Shown here one piece after another: positions 9,039-19,175 of a stretch of 64,000 nt of DNA. The DNA lies in assembly GCA_963797475.1 (NCBI GenBank), contig CAWCPR010000001.1:868001-932000 (forward strand), given 5' to 3'. Numbering within the stretch: the stretch's first letter is position 1; each line of letters starts with the position of its first letter. The notes beneath the pieces are model-generated. The model was not told the origin of the DNA. It was given only the letters and a program-made list of their open reading frames with translations, and did not search any database. Made by a program: the position numbers and the translations under genes. The stretch comes from CAWCPR01 sp963797475 (lineage in GTDB: Bacteria > Chloroflexota > Anaerolineae > Anaerolineales > UBA4823).

Positions 9039-9974
9039 CTAATCCTCCACCGGCACAGGTACGGTCTCTACGATCGCGGCGACCAATTCATCCGGCCGCC
9101 GGCCGCGCAACTGCGCTTGAGGCGAGATCATCAAGCGATGAGTCAGCACATGGGGCGCCATGCGCTTAATATCATCCGGGATGACAAATTCGCGGCCGCG
9201 GATCGCTGCCCAGGCCTGGGAAGACTGGTAAAGAGCCAATGTGGCGCGCGGGCTGGCGCCCAGCTCGATCTCCTTGTGCGTGCGCGTGGCGCGTGCCACG
9301 CGCACGATGTAATCGCGCAGCGAATCCTCCACCCGCACCTGCCGCCGGGCCGCCTGCAATTCCAGGATCTTTTCCGGCGCAATCACCGCGGCCAGATCGG
9401 GTAAGGGGTCGCTCATGCGAAAGCGCTCCAGGATTGTGTTTTCTTCCATCTCGGTAGGATATCCGATAGCTATGCGCAGTAAAAACCGGTCCACCTGGGC
9501 CTCCGGCAGGGGAAATGTCCCCTCCAATTCCACCGGGTTTTGAGTGGCGAGAACCAGGAATGGCCGCGGCAGGGGTCGCGTCACACCGTCGATCGTCACC
9601 TGGCGTTCTTGCATCGCTTCCAGCAAGGCGGATTGCGTGCGCGGCGTCGCCCGGTTGATCTCATCCGCCAGCACGACCTGGCTCATAATCGGCCCCGGCT
9701 TGAATTCAAACGCTTGCGCCTTCTGGTTGAACCAGCTCAGACCGGTGACGTCCGAGGGCAGCAGGTCGGGGGTGAATTGAATGCGGCGGAAGGAACAGCC
9801 CAAAGAGGTCGCCAGCGCCCGAGCTAATGTCGTTTTCCCAATACCGGGGACATCCTCTAACAAGAGATGCCCCTCACATAGGACCGCGACCAGGGTCAGG
9901 TCGATCACCTCATCCTTGCCAACGATCACCTTCTGAATATTTTCCCGCACGCGTTGGGCTAATTCTGCAATCAT
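9039..9974 (-). CDS. MoxR-family AAA+ ATPase
   Basis: Cytosolic ATPase of 311 aa, the usual MoxR length. Walker A is EDVPGIGKTTLARAL (about residue 38), Walker B is VVLADEINRATPRTQ, sensor 1 lies in LATQNPVELEGTFPLPEAQ, and the C-terminal lid contains RASPRATLALYQSS-like sequence. MoxR ATPases act as chaperones or assembly factors, usually with vWA/DUF58 proteins, as here: the DUF58 start lies 2 bases past the stop. AGAGGAA precedes the ATG. A likely promoter lies in the gap before the divergent DinG gene. Confidence 0.94.
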   Translation of the reverse strand: MIAELAQRVRENIQKVIVGKDEVIDLTLVAVLCEGHLLLEDVPGIGKTTLARALATSLGCSFRRIQFTPDLLPSDVTGLSWFNQKAQAFEFKPGPIMSQVVLADEINRATPRTQSALLEAMQERQVTIDGVTRPLPRPFLVLATQNPVELEGTFPLPEAQVDRFLLRIAIGYPTEMEENTILERFRMSDPLPDLAAVIAPEKILELQAARRQVRVEDSLRDYIVRVARATRTHKEIELGASPRATLALYQSSQAWAAIRGREFVIPDDIKRMAPHVLTHRLMISPQAQLRGRRPDELVAAIVETVPVPVED

Positions 9975-10042
9975 GAGTTCCTCTCGGGATGCGATTGAGA
10001 TCGGGGTGAGGTCAATTCTGCTACGGGTTGCGGCCAGGTAAA

Positions 10043-10072
10043 ATTAAAATCCGGATAAAGTGTACCAGACAA
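10043..10072 (-). promoter_or_regulatory. Possible promoter for the moxR-DUF58-DUF4129 operon
   Basis: Read leftward, TTGTCT (10067-10072) is followed after 18 bases by TTTAAT (10043-10048), giving a start point about 65 bases upstream of the MoxR ATG. The match is moderate and was made by eye. Confidence 0.38.
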
Positions 10073-10221
10073 GCGATCTTTCCGCATTATATTTACTCGT
10101 TATCTTCCGGACGGGTTCAGGTGAACCGGGAGCTTGCTGCAGACATTTGATGCAGCCCAGGCGCCTTGCAACCCCCGCTGCCGGATCGCTGCACCTGCCA
10201 CGGGCGGCGCTGAAAGCAAGG

Positions 10222-10227
10222 TATAAT
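10222..10227 (+). promoter_or_regulatory. TATAAT box 6 bases before the dinG start (possible leaderless message)
   Basis: A perfect TATAAT ends 6 bases before the ATG at 10234. If used, transcription would begin at or next to the start codon and the mRNA would have almost no leader. No Shine-Dalgarno sequence is visible before this ATG, which agrees with that reading. A clear -35 box was not found. Confidence 0.33.
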
Positions 10228-10233
10228 CCTCTC

Positions 10234-13032
10234 ATGGATTCCATCGTCGCCTTGGATATCGAAACCACGGGTCTGGACTCGGAAAAAGACGCCATCATCG
10301 AGATCGGCGCCGTGCGCTTTACAGATCGACGCGTCGAAGGTGAATGGACGACTCTCATCCACCCTGGCCGCCGCATCCCTCCCTTTATCACCCAACTGAC
10401 AGGTATCACTGACCAGATGGTGCTGCAAATGCCTCCGGTCCAGGCTGTTCTGCCCGATTTGCAAGCTTTTGTCGGCAACACGCCAGTTCTCGGTCATAAC
10501 GTGCGCTTCGACCTGAGTTTTTTGCGCCGCCTTGGCATCCTGGGCATGAATGATTGGATCGACACCTACGATCTGGCTGCCATTTTGCTTCCGAACGCCG
10601 GCCGCTACAACCTGAGCGCATTGGCCCAGGCATTGAATGTGCTTCTGCCAGCCACACACCGGGCGTTGGACGATGCACGTGCCACGCGTGGGGTATTCCT
10701 GCGGCTGGTCGAAGAAGCCCATCACCTGCCGATCGGCCTGTTAGCAGAGATCATCCGGTTGGGGGAGGATGTCGATTGGGGCGGTTATTGGCCGCTGCGC
10801 CAGGTGCTGCGGGAGCGTAACCGTGAGATCGTGTCCGCCGCTTCAGCCAGCCACAGCTACTCCGGTCCTTTGTTCGGGGACCGGCTTGGCCGGCCCCCCC
10901 AGCCGCTCTACCCAACCCAGGAGCCTATCCCGCTGGATGTCGATGAAGTGGCAGCCACGTTGGAACATGGCGGCCTCTTTTCCAAACACTTCCCGAATTA
11001 CGAGTACCGCCCACAGCAAGTCGCCATGCTGCGCGCCGTGAGTGAGGCGCTGTCGGAGGGGCGCCATCTATTAGTGGAAGCCGGCACTGGCACCGGAAAA
11101 TCCATGAGTTATCTGATCCCGGCGGCCCTATGGGCCCTGAAGAATGGCCAGCGCGTAGTGATTTCAACCAATACGATTAACTTGCAGGATCAATTGATCA
11201 ATAAGGATATCCCCGACTTGAAGGCAGCCCTGGGAATCGATTTGCGTGCCACCGTGTTAAAGGGGCGCTCGAATTATCTGTGCCCGCGCCGTCTGGAAAG
11301 CCTGCGCCGCCGGGGGCCATCCAACAGCGACGAGCTGCGTGTGCTCGGTAAGGTGCTGGTCTGGCTGCAAGGCACCGAGAGCGGCGATCGCAGTGAGATT
11401 AACATCAACGGACCGGCGGAGCGCGAGGTCTGGCTGCGAATATCCGCCGAAGACGAAGCCTGCACCTCCGAAAATTGCCTTAAGAAAACCGGCGGCGCTT
11501 GCCCATTTTTCCGAGTGCGCCAGTCAGCTCAAAGCGCACACCTGCTGATCGTCAACCACGCCTTGCTGCTCTCCGACGTCGCTACCGGCAACCGCGTGCT
11601 CCCAGAATACGACTATTTGATCATCGACGAGGCCCACCATATCGAAGATGCCACTACCAACGCCCTCAGCTTTCGAGTCACCCAGGGCGATATCGAGCGC
11701 ATTCTGAGAGAGATTGGCGGGCCAAACTCAGGAGTCCTGGGTTGGCTCCTGGTGGCTACCCAGGAGATCTTACCCCCGGGTGAATTTGGCAGCCTGAACC
11801 AGATGGTGCAGAGCGCCACCGACCTGTCTTTCCGCCTGGACACGCTGGCGCGGCAGTTCTTCAACAGCGTCGAAGAATTCCTGGCCGAGCAACGCGAAGG
11901 CAAGGCGGTGGGGATGTATTCCCAACAGGAGCGCATCCTGCCAGCCACCCGCACACAACCCGCATGGGCGGATGTCGAGCTCTCCTGGGATGAGGCCCAA
12001 CGCACGCTGCAGCCACTGTTGGAAATCCTTGGAAAACTGGCTCAAGGTCTCTCGGAGATTCTGGAAGCGCTGGCAGAGGAGGATGAGGAACTGTATGGCG
12101 GTCTCACCAACCTTTACCGGCGACTGAACGAAGTGAATGACAATCTCAATGCCCTGGTGTTCCAGCCGGAGCCGGATCGCATCTATTGGGCGGAAGCCCA
12201 GGCCAGCGGCTTTCGCCTGGCCCTGCACGCCGCCCCGCTGCACATCGGCCCTTTGATGGAACATTATCTTTGGCGCGAGAAGGCCTGTGTGATCCTCACT
12301 TCTGCAACGCTGACCACCGGCGGCGAATTCGATTACTTGCGCGGCCGATTGAATGCTGAAGACGCTTACGAGCTGGCCTTGGGATCGCCTTTCGATTACG
12401 AGAACGCCGCCATGCTGTACCTGGTAAACGACATCCCCGAGCCCAACGACCGGCACGGCCACCAGCGAGCCATCGAACGCGGCCTGATCGACCTGTGCAT
12501 GGCGACCGGCGGGCGGGCGCTGGTGCTATTTACCTCCTATGATCAACTACGGCGCACCTCCCAGGCCATCGCGCCGATGCTGGCGAAAAACGATATTCAA
12601 GTCTATGAACAGGGCGAAGGAGCTTCATCGCACACCCTGCTGGAGACCTTTCGCACCACTGACCGGGCGGTATTGCTGGGTACACGCGCCTTTTGGGAAG
12701 GGGTGGACGTGCCCGGCGAGGCCCTTTCGGTGTTGGTGATCATCAAGCTGCCCTTCGACGTGCCCTCCGATCCGATTGTTGCCGCCCGGGCTGAGACATT
12801 TGAGGACCCGTTCTACCAGTATTCTCTACCGGAGGCCATCTTGCGCTTCCGCCAGGGATTCGGACGCCTGATCCGCACCGAATTTGACCGGGGTGTGATC
12901 GCAGTCCTGGATAAGCGCATCCTCAGCAAGCGCTACGGGCGAGCGTTCATCAATTCGCTTCCCAGTTGCACTTTGCGCCAGGGCTCTCTTGCCAACCTTT
13001 CCAACAGCGCGGCGCGCTGGTTGAATCTATAA
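10234..13032 (+). CDS. dinG: DinG-type 3'-5' exonuclease / superfamily 2 helicase
   Basis: A 932-aa fusion. Residues 1-170 form a DEDDh exonuclease: DIETTGLDSEKDAIIEIGAV (Exo I), LGHNVRFDLSFL (Exo II) and HRALDDARAT (Exo III, His and Asp present). The rest is an XPD/DinG helicase: Walker A EAGTGTGKSMSYLIPA, the DEAH box in IDEAHHIEDAT, and a late motif RFRQGFGRLIRTEFDRG. Four Cys that could hold a 4Fe-4S cluster are visible (NYLCPRR, EACTSENC, GGACPFF), unlike some Firmicutes DinG that lost them. A role in DNA repair and R-loop or overhang processing is expected. The start at 10234 is chosen because it opens directly on the exonuclease domain; the upstream in-frame residues are unlike any family member. 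Confidence 0.93.
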   Translation: MDSIVALDIETTGLDSEKDAIIEIGAVRFTDRRVEGEWTTLIHPGRRIPPFITQLTGITDQMVLQMPPVQAVLPDLQAFVGNTPVLGHNVRFDLSFLRRLGILGMNDWIDTYDLAAILLPNAGRYNLSALAQALNVLLPATHRALDDARATRGVFLRLVEEAHHLPIGLLAEIIRLGEDVDWGGYWPLRQVLRERNREIVSAASASHSYSGPLFGDRLGRPPQPLYPTQEPIPLDVDEVAATLEHGGLFSKHFPNYEYRPQQVAMLRAVSEALSEGRHLLVEAGTGTGKSMSYLIPAALWALKNGQRVVISTNTINLQDQLINKDIPDLKAALGIDLRATVLKGRSNYLCPRRLESLRRRGPSNSDELRVLGKVLVWLQGTESGDRSEININGPAEREVWLRISAEDEACTSENCLKKTGGACPFFRVRQSAQSAHLLIVNHALLLSDVATGNRVLPEYDYLIIDEAHHIEDATTNALSFRVTQGDIERILREIGGPNSGVLGWLLVATQEILPPGEFGSLNQMVQSATDLSFRLDTLARQFFNSVEEFLAEQREGKAVGMYSQQERILPATRTQPAWADVELSWDEAQRTLQPLLEILGKLAQGLSEILEALAEEDEELYGGLTNLYRRLNEVNDNLNALVFQPEPDRIYWAEAQASGFRLALHAAPLHIGPLMEHYLWREKACVILTSATLTTGGEFDYLRGRLNAEDAYELALGSPFDYENAAMLYLVNDIPEPNDRHGHQRAIERGLIDLCMATGGRALVLFTSYDQLRRTSQAIAPMLAKNDIQVYEQGEGASSHTLLETFRTTDRAVLLGTRAFWEGVDVPGEALSVLVIIKLPFDVPSDPIVAARAETFEDPFYQYSLPEAILRFRQGFGRLIRTEFDRGVIAVLDKRILSKRYGRAFINSLPSCTLRQGSLANLSNSAARWLNL

Positions 13033-13086
13033 TTCCAACCGGCTCCAGCCTGCCGGCTTTCGAAACCGTATGCCCAATCCCCCAGG

Positions 13087-15623
13087 ATGCAGGTGAAAAC
13101 CGGCCTTTTTTCCATTACAATTTTGATCACGATGGCTAAACTGCTTTCTTTGAGCCTGAGCGTATTCCTGGTATTTTCTTTCCTGCCTTGGGGAGATGCC
13201 TCTGCCCGGCCGGCATACAGCGCCGCCTCTGCCCCCGCCAGCGGCGCCCCGGTCCCGGTCTCCTCCACGCCCAGCGGCGTCCCTGTAAATGGGAGCTCAT
13301 ACAACCCATCGATCTCCGCAGACGGGCGGTACCTTGCCTTCGTTTCTCAAGCCAGCAACCTGGTAGACGGCGATACGAACAACTCGGCGGATGTCTTCCT
13401 CTTCGATCGGGCAAATGGGGATACCCGCCGTATCTCTATCTCCTCCTCCGGAGAACAGGGAAACGGCTGGTCCTACCAGCCGGCGATTTCAGGGGATGGA
13501 CGCTACATCGCCTTCACATCCCGGTCCAGTAACCTGGCAGCCCCTGGCAGCCAGCCCCAACAAGCTAACATCTACCTCCACGACCGGATAAAAAAAGAGA
13601 CCTGGCAGGTTTCCACTGCTCCTGCAGGCAAACCCGCCAATGGCTGGTCCGAATGGCCGGCGATCTCCGCTGACGGCCGTTTCGTCGCTTTTTCTTCTTT
13701 GGCGAATAACCTGGTCCCAGGCGACGAAAACAGTGTTTCAGATATCTTTCTCTACGACCGCCTGAACGCACAGGTGATCCGCGTTTCACAGTCTTCCGGG
13801 AGCAATGGCGGAGGTCGATGGTCGATTCACCCGGCCTTGTCCGGCGATGGACGTTACCTGGCCTACGCTGCAATTGAAACAAACCAACCTGGCGAAGGTG
13901 CAAATATTTACGTTTATGATCGCCTGACCGGCCAGAGCTTATGCCTCTCCTGCTCTGAAAGCGGTTTTAATGGCCTAGCAGCTCGCAACGCGCCGGCGAT
14001 CTCCGCAGATGGCGGCCTGGTGGCTTTTGCCGGATGGCTTGCCGACAGCCTGCCCCGCCAGGACCCTGTCGCTGTGTTGTACCTGTTCGATCGAAAAACC
14101 TCGCGCAGCACCCTGCTGCCGGGCAGCCGGGCTGCCAAACCCGGCGATATCCAGTATGCCCTGTCGGAGGATGGCAGCAGCCTGCTGTTCTCGACTTCAA
14201 CAAGCGCAAACAACGACCTCCAGGCCTACGACTTGGCGATGCAAAAGACCGTCCTCTGCAGCCGGGCGTTCGTTTGGATCCCGCAGCCTTACCTGAAAGC
14301 CAGCTCGACCTTTCTGCAGACGGAGAATTCCTTGTCTTCGCATCATCTCGAGCGACAACATCTGGACCAGCCAGCTCAACGGATCAAAATCCCGCCATAA
14401 CAGGCATCTTCCTCACCCAACTTGCCCCGCCGCGCCCGCCGTCTTTCAGCGCTTCGGGCTGGGTAAGCGATGGATCGGGTCGCCCGCTGATCGGGGTGAC
14501 CCTGCGGGATGATTATAATCACCAGGCGGTCACCGGCCCGGATGGCAGTTTCCAGTTGGAAGACTTGAAAGCCCATAGCTACACGCTAACCCCAACGAAG
14601 AAAGGTTACACATTTTCGCCGCAATCGCTGCGCTTCGGGATCTCTTCGTCTGCGAACCGCGCTTACGGCCTGGCTTTTGTCGCACAGCCGGAGGAGATCC
14701 TGGAAGAAGCTCGCAAGGATATCGGCATGCCTTACGCCCTTACGCGTGGCTGCCCGTCACCCTTCAAAGAGTGCGGCGGGCCTTTCCACGGCTTTTTCAC
14801 CGGTGACTGCACTGACCTGGTGCTGGACGCTTACCGCGAAGGCGCCGACTTTAACATCCAGTTCGCCATCGACCATGATTTTTACCTGCATCCGGATCAT
14901 TATTACCGTTGGCGCAACGCCCGCAGCTCGCAAGATATGTGGCGGTATTTCGTCTATACGGACCAGATGCTCAGCCAAGACCAACCCTACCTACCCGGCG
15001 ACATCGTATTTTTCGATTGGGAAGGAGATGGGGTTTTAGACCACGTATCGGTTGTGTCTGAGGTGAATAGCAAAGGCCGGCCGCGCAAGATGATCGACGC
15101 AACCGGGGTGATCTCGGACAATCTCGGCGGATTGGCGGCAGAATTGGACTGGAAAATTTACCACGACCTGCACGTACAGGGCCATGCTCGTTGGTCAGGC
15201 GCTTCTTTGGGGGCATCTTCTCGCGCTTTGTCGGACGCTTCGTTATTACTGGTTGCCCTGGACTCGCCCACTGTGCAGTTGCGGCTGCTGGATGCCCAGG
15301 GCCGCGCCGTCGGCGAAAAGGAGAAGCAGCTTCCCGGCAGCAGCTATTTGGATACCGGCAGCGGCGCGGTGATCAGCCTGGATGTAACGACCGTCGTGTC
15401 CGGTTGGTTCTTCATCGAATTAACCAGTCTATCATCAGCCTCGTACCAGATAGGCATCCAAACGGTCCAGCGCGGGGAGCTTACCGCCTCGATCAGCGCC
15501 ATTCAGGAGTCCTCAACCGGAGAAGTGCTTCTGGTTCCTATTCAATTGCGGAAAACCGGCGACAAGCTGAAATTTTCCGCCCCCAACTTAACCCCGGATA
15601 CTGGCGCAAATTCATCCCACTGA
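13087..15623 (+). CDS. Secreted beta-propeller (PD40) / carboxypeptidase-regulatory-like / DUF1287 protein, frameshifted
   Basis: Two frames make one gene. The first (13087-14400) has a signal peptide and about six TolB-like PD40 repeats, each resembling SADGRYLAFVSQASNLV. The second (read from about 14260 to 15623) resumes the same propeller (LSADGEFLVFASS). It then has a regulatory-like beta domain (SGWVSDGSGRPLIGVTL) and a DUF1287/NlpC-P60-type domain with GDCTDLVLDAYREG and a His in DHVSVVSEV as likely catalytic Cys and His. The frames join cleanly near 14255-14265 if one base is missing. The span of 2537 is one short of a multiple of three. A cell-wall peptidase or amidase displayed on a propeller is plausible. 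An alternative start is the ATG at 13132. Confidence 0.82.
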
Positions 15624-15654
15624 ACAGTTTCAGTGACCGGGGAGAAAATTAACG

Positions 15655-15687
15655 GCGGCCTCCTGCGAAATGACTGCAGGAGGCCGC
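15655..15687. terminator. Perfect 12-bp hairpin between convergent genes
   Basis: GCGGCCTCCTGC (15655-15666) pairs fully with GCAGGAGGCCGC (15676-15687) around a 9-base loop. It sits between the stop codons of the DUF1287 gene and the leftward LiaF-like gene, so it probably ends transcription from both sides. No T-run follows on either strand. Confidence 0.65.
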
Positions 15688-15709
15688 TATATTGCCAAAC
15701 CGAACCGGG

Positions 15710-16783
15710 TTATTGATAGCTCACAAGGATGCTGCCGATGGCTTCGCTCAATTCTAATTCGACGCGATTTTCAGCAGTCGCAAATCCCGGTGAGGTATAT
15801 ACATCCCCCAATTTTTCGAAATCGGGCGGCACAGAGATGCTGGAGATGGCCGTACTGGATTTAATTCGGATCGCAGTTCCCCTAGGGACGACGACCTCAA
15901 TTTGCCCAATCGCGCCGCTCACTTTCGCACTAAATCGCCCTTCTGCCGGTAAATTCAGCCTGACCTGCCCAACACCGAGATCAACATTGAGATCACTCAG
16001 GTCCAGGTTTGTCGCATCCAGGTCCACTTCGCCAGCGCCAAGATTCACTTTCATCGCGATAGGGATATCCGGAGTCACGCCCAGGTCCCAAAACCACTGG
16101 TTCGAACCGCCCGGGAAATAAAAAAATGAGTTCCCGGTCATTTTCAATGACAGGTTAGCCACATCCCCATCCATGGAAAAATCCTGGCTGACTTGTTGGC
16201 CGCGTCCCGCAGATACGCGCCCTTCCAGCAAAGCGCCAGACAAATCCAATGCGTTCACGTGTATCGAGCCCACAGCCGGGTCTAACTCAACGTGAGCCTG
16301 CGCTGCGCCATTCAGCGCCTGGCTTATCTGCTCACCAGCTACCGGCCTGCCTGTGTTGAGGCCGATGCCAAAAGCCCATAATGCCCCGACCAGGATGACA
16401 ATTACAATCACCAGGGCTGCCAACGAGGCCCAAATGGAACGCCGTCCAAAAAACACGTCAAAACCGATGGCGATCAACAAAATTGGCCACAGGTTAAAAA
16501 TGATCTCCCAGACGTTCAAGGCGAGCAGGCCGTAGTTGCTGAGCAGCAAGACGATGCCCAGGCCGATGATCAACGTAGATCCAACCAACCCTCCCCGGCG
16601 CAGGACGCCGTCTAATCCTATGGCGATCAGGATAACCGGCCAAAGGCGCGCAACCGTATCCCAAACATCGCCGGTCATCCAGCCCAGGTTGCTCAATAAG
16701 AAAATGACGCCCAGCCCGATTAAAATTAGCGGGCCGACCAAACTTCCTCGATGGTGTATCCTGTGATCCTCTTTGTCGTTCAT
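15710..16783 (-). CDS. LiaF-like membrane protein with C-terminal toast-rack-type domain
   Basis: A 357-aa protein. The first 130 residues carry two copies of a LiaF-type membrane unit (LIGLGVIFLLSNLG...LWPVILIAIGLD and IGLGIVLLLSNYG...LWPILLIAIGFD) and one more hydrophobic helix. The rest is rich in repeating beta strands (LGAGEVDLDATNLDLSDLNV, LGVGQVRLNLP), the toast-rack/DUF2154-like fold. The family includes LiaF, an envelope-stress inhibitor in Firmicutes; the role here is unknown. The second Met (16783) is taken as start because AGGAG then stands 7 bases away. It shares the leftward direction with the next two related genes. Confidence 0.85.
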   Translation of the reverse strand: MNDKEDHRIHHRGSLVGPLILIGLGVIFLLSNLGWMTGDVWDTVARLWPVILIAIGLDGVLRRGGLVGSTLIIGLGIVLLLSNYGLLALNVWEIIFNLWPILLIAIGFDVFFGRRSIWASLAALVIVIVILVGALWAFGIGLNTGRPVAGEQISQALNGAAQAHVELDPAVGSIHVNALDLSGALLEGRVSAGRGQQVSQDFSMDGDVANLSLKMTGNSFFYFPGGSNQWFWDLGVTPDIPIAMKVNLGAGEVDLDATNLDLSDLNVDLGVGQVRLNLPAEGRFSAKVSGAIGQIEVVVPRGTAIRIKSSTAISSISVPPDFEKLGDVYTSPGFATAENRVELELSEAIGSILVSYQ

Positions 16784-16841
16784 TCCCATTCTCCTCTCAA
16801 TTCCTAAAAGCTTTAGCCGGCCTGACCCTTCGCTCCCGGAT

Positions 16842-17489
16842 TCACCCGGATCTTCGCAATAGAAAATTGCGCAGGATCAAGTAACCGCCGATCAATATTA
16901 AAGCCAGAGGCCATAGATAGCCAATGAGATTGCCAGCGGCTGCGACAAATAACAGGCCCATAAGCAGCAGGATGCCGCCTGGGATCCAGGCCCAGCTCAT
17001 CTGACCATGCTCAGTGGGGACGATCGCAACCAAAACGAAGGTCAATCCCATGCCCAGAAAGAGCAAGCCGCCTGTTTCCATACCTGGCAGGATACTGTCT
17101 ACTCCGGCAATGATCGTCAGGGTCAGCATCACCCCAGCAGGGATGATCGCCCACCAATTCCGCCGGTCGATCAGGAAAATCGCCAAAAAACTCAGGCCAA
17201 TCCCCCCTAAAACAATGGAACCGCCCCAAATATCCGCAAAGCGCGGCAGCGCCAGACTTAAAACGATCAGGATAGCGATACTCAACAAAGTAAATCCGGG
17301 AATCAGCGCCCACCATTGCAGCCGGTTCGACCCATAAACCGAAAGGAAGAATGCGCCGGCAAGCCCTAATATCAATGCCCAGAATAGATCGCCGATTTGA
17401 AAAAACCCAAGGTTTTGAAGTAAGAACAACACGCCCCCCAGGATAAGCAGAACACCCCACAATAATCTAAATTCAAGCCATCTAAACAT
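16842..17489 (-). CDS. LiaF/LiaI-type multi-spanning membrane protein (DUF5668-like)
   Basis: A 215-aa, almost entirely hydrophobic protein with about seven to eight membrane segments in paired units: WGVLLILGGVLFLLQNLG, then LFWALILGLAGAFF, and at the end LWPLALILIGGYLILRN. These match the membrane unit of the LiaF-like neighbours, but no beta domain follows. GAGGAGA precedes the ATG. It probably works with the adjoining LiaF-like proteins in the envelope; no enzymatic residues are apparent. Confidence 0.82.
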   Translation of the reverse strand: MFRWLEFRLLWGVLLILGGVLFLLQNLGFFQIGDLFWALILGLAGAFFLSVYGSNRLQWWALIPGFTLLSIAILIVLSLALPRFADIWGGSIVLGGIGLSFLAIFLIDRRNWWAIIPAGVMLTLTIIAGVDSILPGMETGGLLFLGMGLTFVLVAIVPTEHGQMSWAWIPGGILLLMGLLFVAAAGNLIGYLWPLALILIGGYLILRNFLLRRSG

Positions 17490-17535
17490 TTCAATTCTCC
17501 TCGGATGAGTTGTGAACTTCCCTGCTCAAAATGGA

Positions 17536-19089
17536 TCAGCGGCTCTCCGCCATCGCAGTTGAGATCAACTGCTGTTTCAAATCCCAAAGCCGCTGGGTAA
17601 GTGAAACATGGTAAATATGGGGGTACATTAGCCGCCGGACGCCCGCATCCAACCTTTCGACATCAGCCAGTCGTGTCGCTCTCATTTCATCGATGGAGGG
17701 GAATTCGTAGACCAGCTTCCCCTGGGAAACCACGTCAACCAGCAGCGATTCGACCTGGGACATGTCCTCTTTGCTCAACAAGCGATACTTGGTATGGTCG
17801 TTTGGATGGCGCAGCATGATGCGTTCCATCTGGCGCGGGTCTTCGCCCTCCAGACTTACCAGGTCGGCGGTAGCGATGCCACGTTGGTCATAAATCCGCC
17901 AAACATGTTTATACCCGGGATTGGGCGTCTTTGAGGGCGATTCTGAGATCTTGATCGCCGGCAGCCAGTCCCCTTGATCGTAGACAGCTACCAGCTTATA
18001 GACGCCACCCAGGGCGGGCTCGCCCCAGGAGGTGATCAGGCGCGTCCCAACGCCGTACACCAGGCGCTTGATCAAATGTTCTGCGTCCACGCCATAACGC
18101 GGCGCCTCTTCGCCAATCTGGGTGAGAATCTGCCAGATCACCAGCTCATCCAAATTGTTCGATAGGACAATCGAAACATCTCCGAATCCAGCTTCAGCCA
18201 ACATCCTGTAAGCCTGGATGCTGAGAAAGGCAAGGTCGCCCGAGTCAAGTCGGATACCCATGGGCTGGTGGCCTTTATCACGCAGCTCCTCAAAAACTTT
18301 AATGGCGTTCGGAATACCGCTTTCCAGGGAGTTGATCGTATCCACCAATAACAAACAATCGTCCGGATAAACATCTGCGTAAGCCCGAAAAGCGTCCAGC
18401 TCGCTCATGCCAAGCGACATAAATAACTGGACCATGCTGTGTGCATGGGTGCCCTTTGGCGGAAAACCCAGCACAGCCGACAGTCCAACATTCGATGAGT
18501 AATCTGCACCTCCAATCAAGGCCGCCCGTGCTCCGGCATTTGCGCCTTTATCCTGCCCGCGCCGCAACCCGAATTCCAGCATTAACTGGCCGCGCCCAAT
18601 CTCGTGGATGCGAGCGGCCTTCGTGGCGATCAGGATCTGGTAGTTCAGCTTGTTTAATAAAGCCGTCTCTAAGATTTGGGCCATCGCCAGGGGGCCCTGG
18701 ACGACGTTGATGGGTTCGTTTGGATGGATTACCCGGCCTTCAGGGATGGCGCAAAGACTTAACCCGGAGAAATCGCCATGCTTCTGCAGCCAATCCAGGA
18801 AATCGTCGCCAAATAACTGGCTTCCTGTGCGGCTCTTTTGACCGCGCAGGTATTCGATATCATCGCCGGTAAACCGGGCCGCCATCATCCAATCTACCAG
18901 CCATTCCAGGCCTGCAGAAATACAGTAGCCGGCCTTGTGCGATCCATAGTCCGGGTAATTGCGAAAGTAATGGTCGAACTGAACCGGTTTTTCCTGCAAG
19001 CCCATACGATAATAAAGCTGTGCCATCGTAAGCTGGTACATATCCGTTAACAGGATTCCTTCCATTACGTTTTGATCGGTCTGCCTCAT
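17536..19089 (-). CDS. pncB: Nicotinate phosphoribosyltransferase
   Basis: A 517-aa enzyme of NAD salvage joining nicotinate to PRPP. Visible family marks are LLTDMYQLTMAQLYYR near the start, RRGQDKGANAGARAALIGG, GTHAHSMVQLFMSL (the conserved His region), RLDSGDLAFLS and YGVGTRLITS. The length suits the long bacterial form. The ATG at 19089 is taken as start, because AGGTGG lies 7 bases upstream and overlaps the alternative GTG at 19098. It sits between LiaF-type genes with no evident functional link to them. Confidence 0.93.
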   Translation of the reverse strand: MRQTDQNVMEGILLTDMYQLTMAQLYYRMGLQEKPVQFDHYFRNYPDYGSHKAGYCISAGLEWLVDWMMAARFTGDDIEYLRGQKSRTGSQLFGDDFLDWLQKHGDFSGLSLCAIPEGRVIHPNEPINVVQGPLAMAQILETALLNKLNYQILIATKAARIHEIGRGQLMLEFGLRRGQDKGANAGARAALIGGADYSSNVGLSAVLGFPPKGTHAHSMVQLFMSLGMSELDAFRAYADVYPDDCLLLVDTINSLESGIPNAIKVFEELRDKGHQPMGIRLDSGDLAFLSIQAYRMLAEAGFGDVSIVLSNNLDELVIWQILTQIGEEAPRYGVDAEHLIKRLVYGVGTRLITSWGEPALGGVYKLVAVYDQGDWLPAIKISESPSKTPNPGYKHVWRIYDQRGIATADLVSLEGEDPRQMERIMLRHPNDHTKYRLLSKEDMSQVESLLVDVVSQGKLVYEFPSIDEMRATRLADVERLDAGVRRLMYPHIYHVSLTQRLWDLKQQLISTAMAESR

Positions 19090-19175
19090 AAACGCCACCT
19101 TTAATATCCGTATTTCATCGCCTTACAACGACCAGATGGAGCGACGGCGAAAATAAAACAAAAAAATTCAACGGG

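Noticed and set aside
13104..13132. TACAAT box before the alternative start at 13132 as a leaderless promoter
   Set aside because: Neither a -35 box nor independent support for that start was found; the match is weak.
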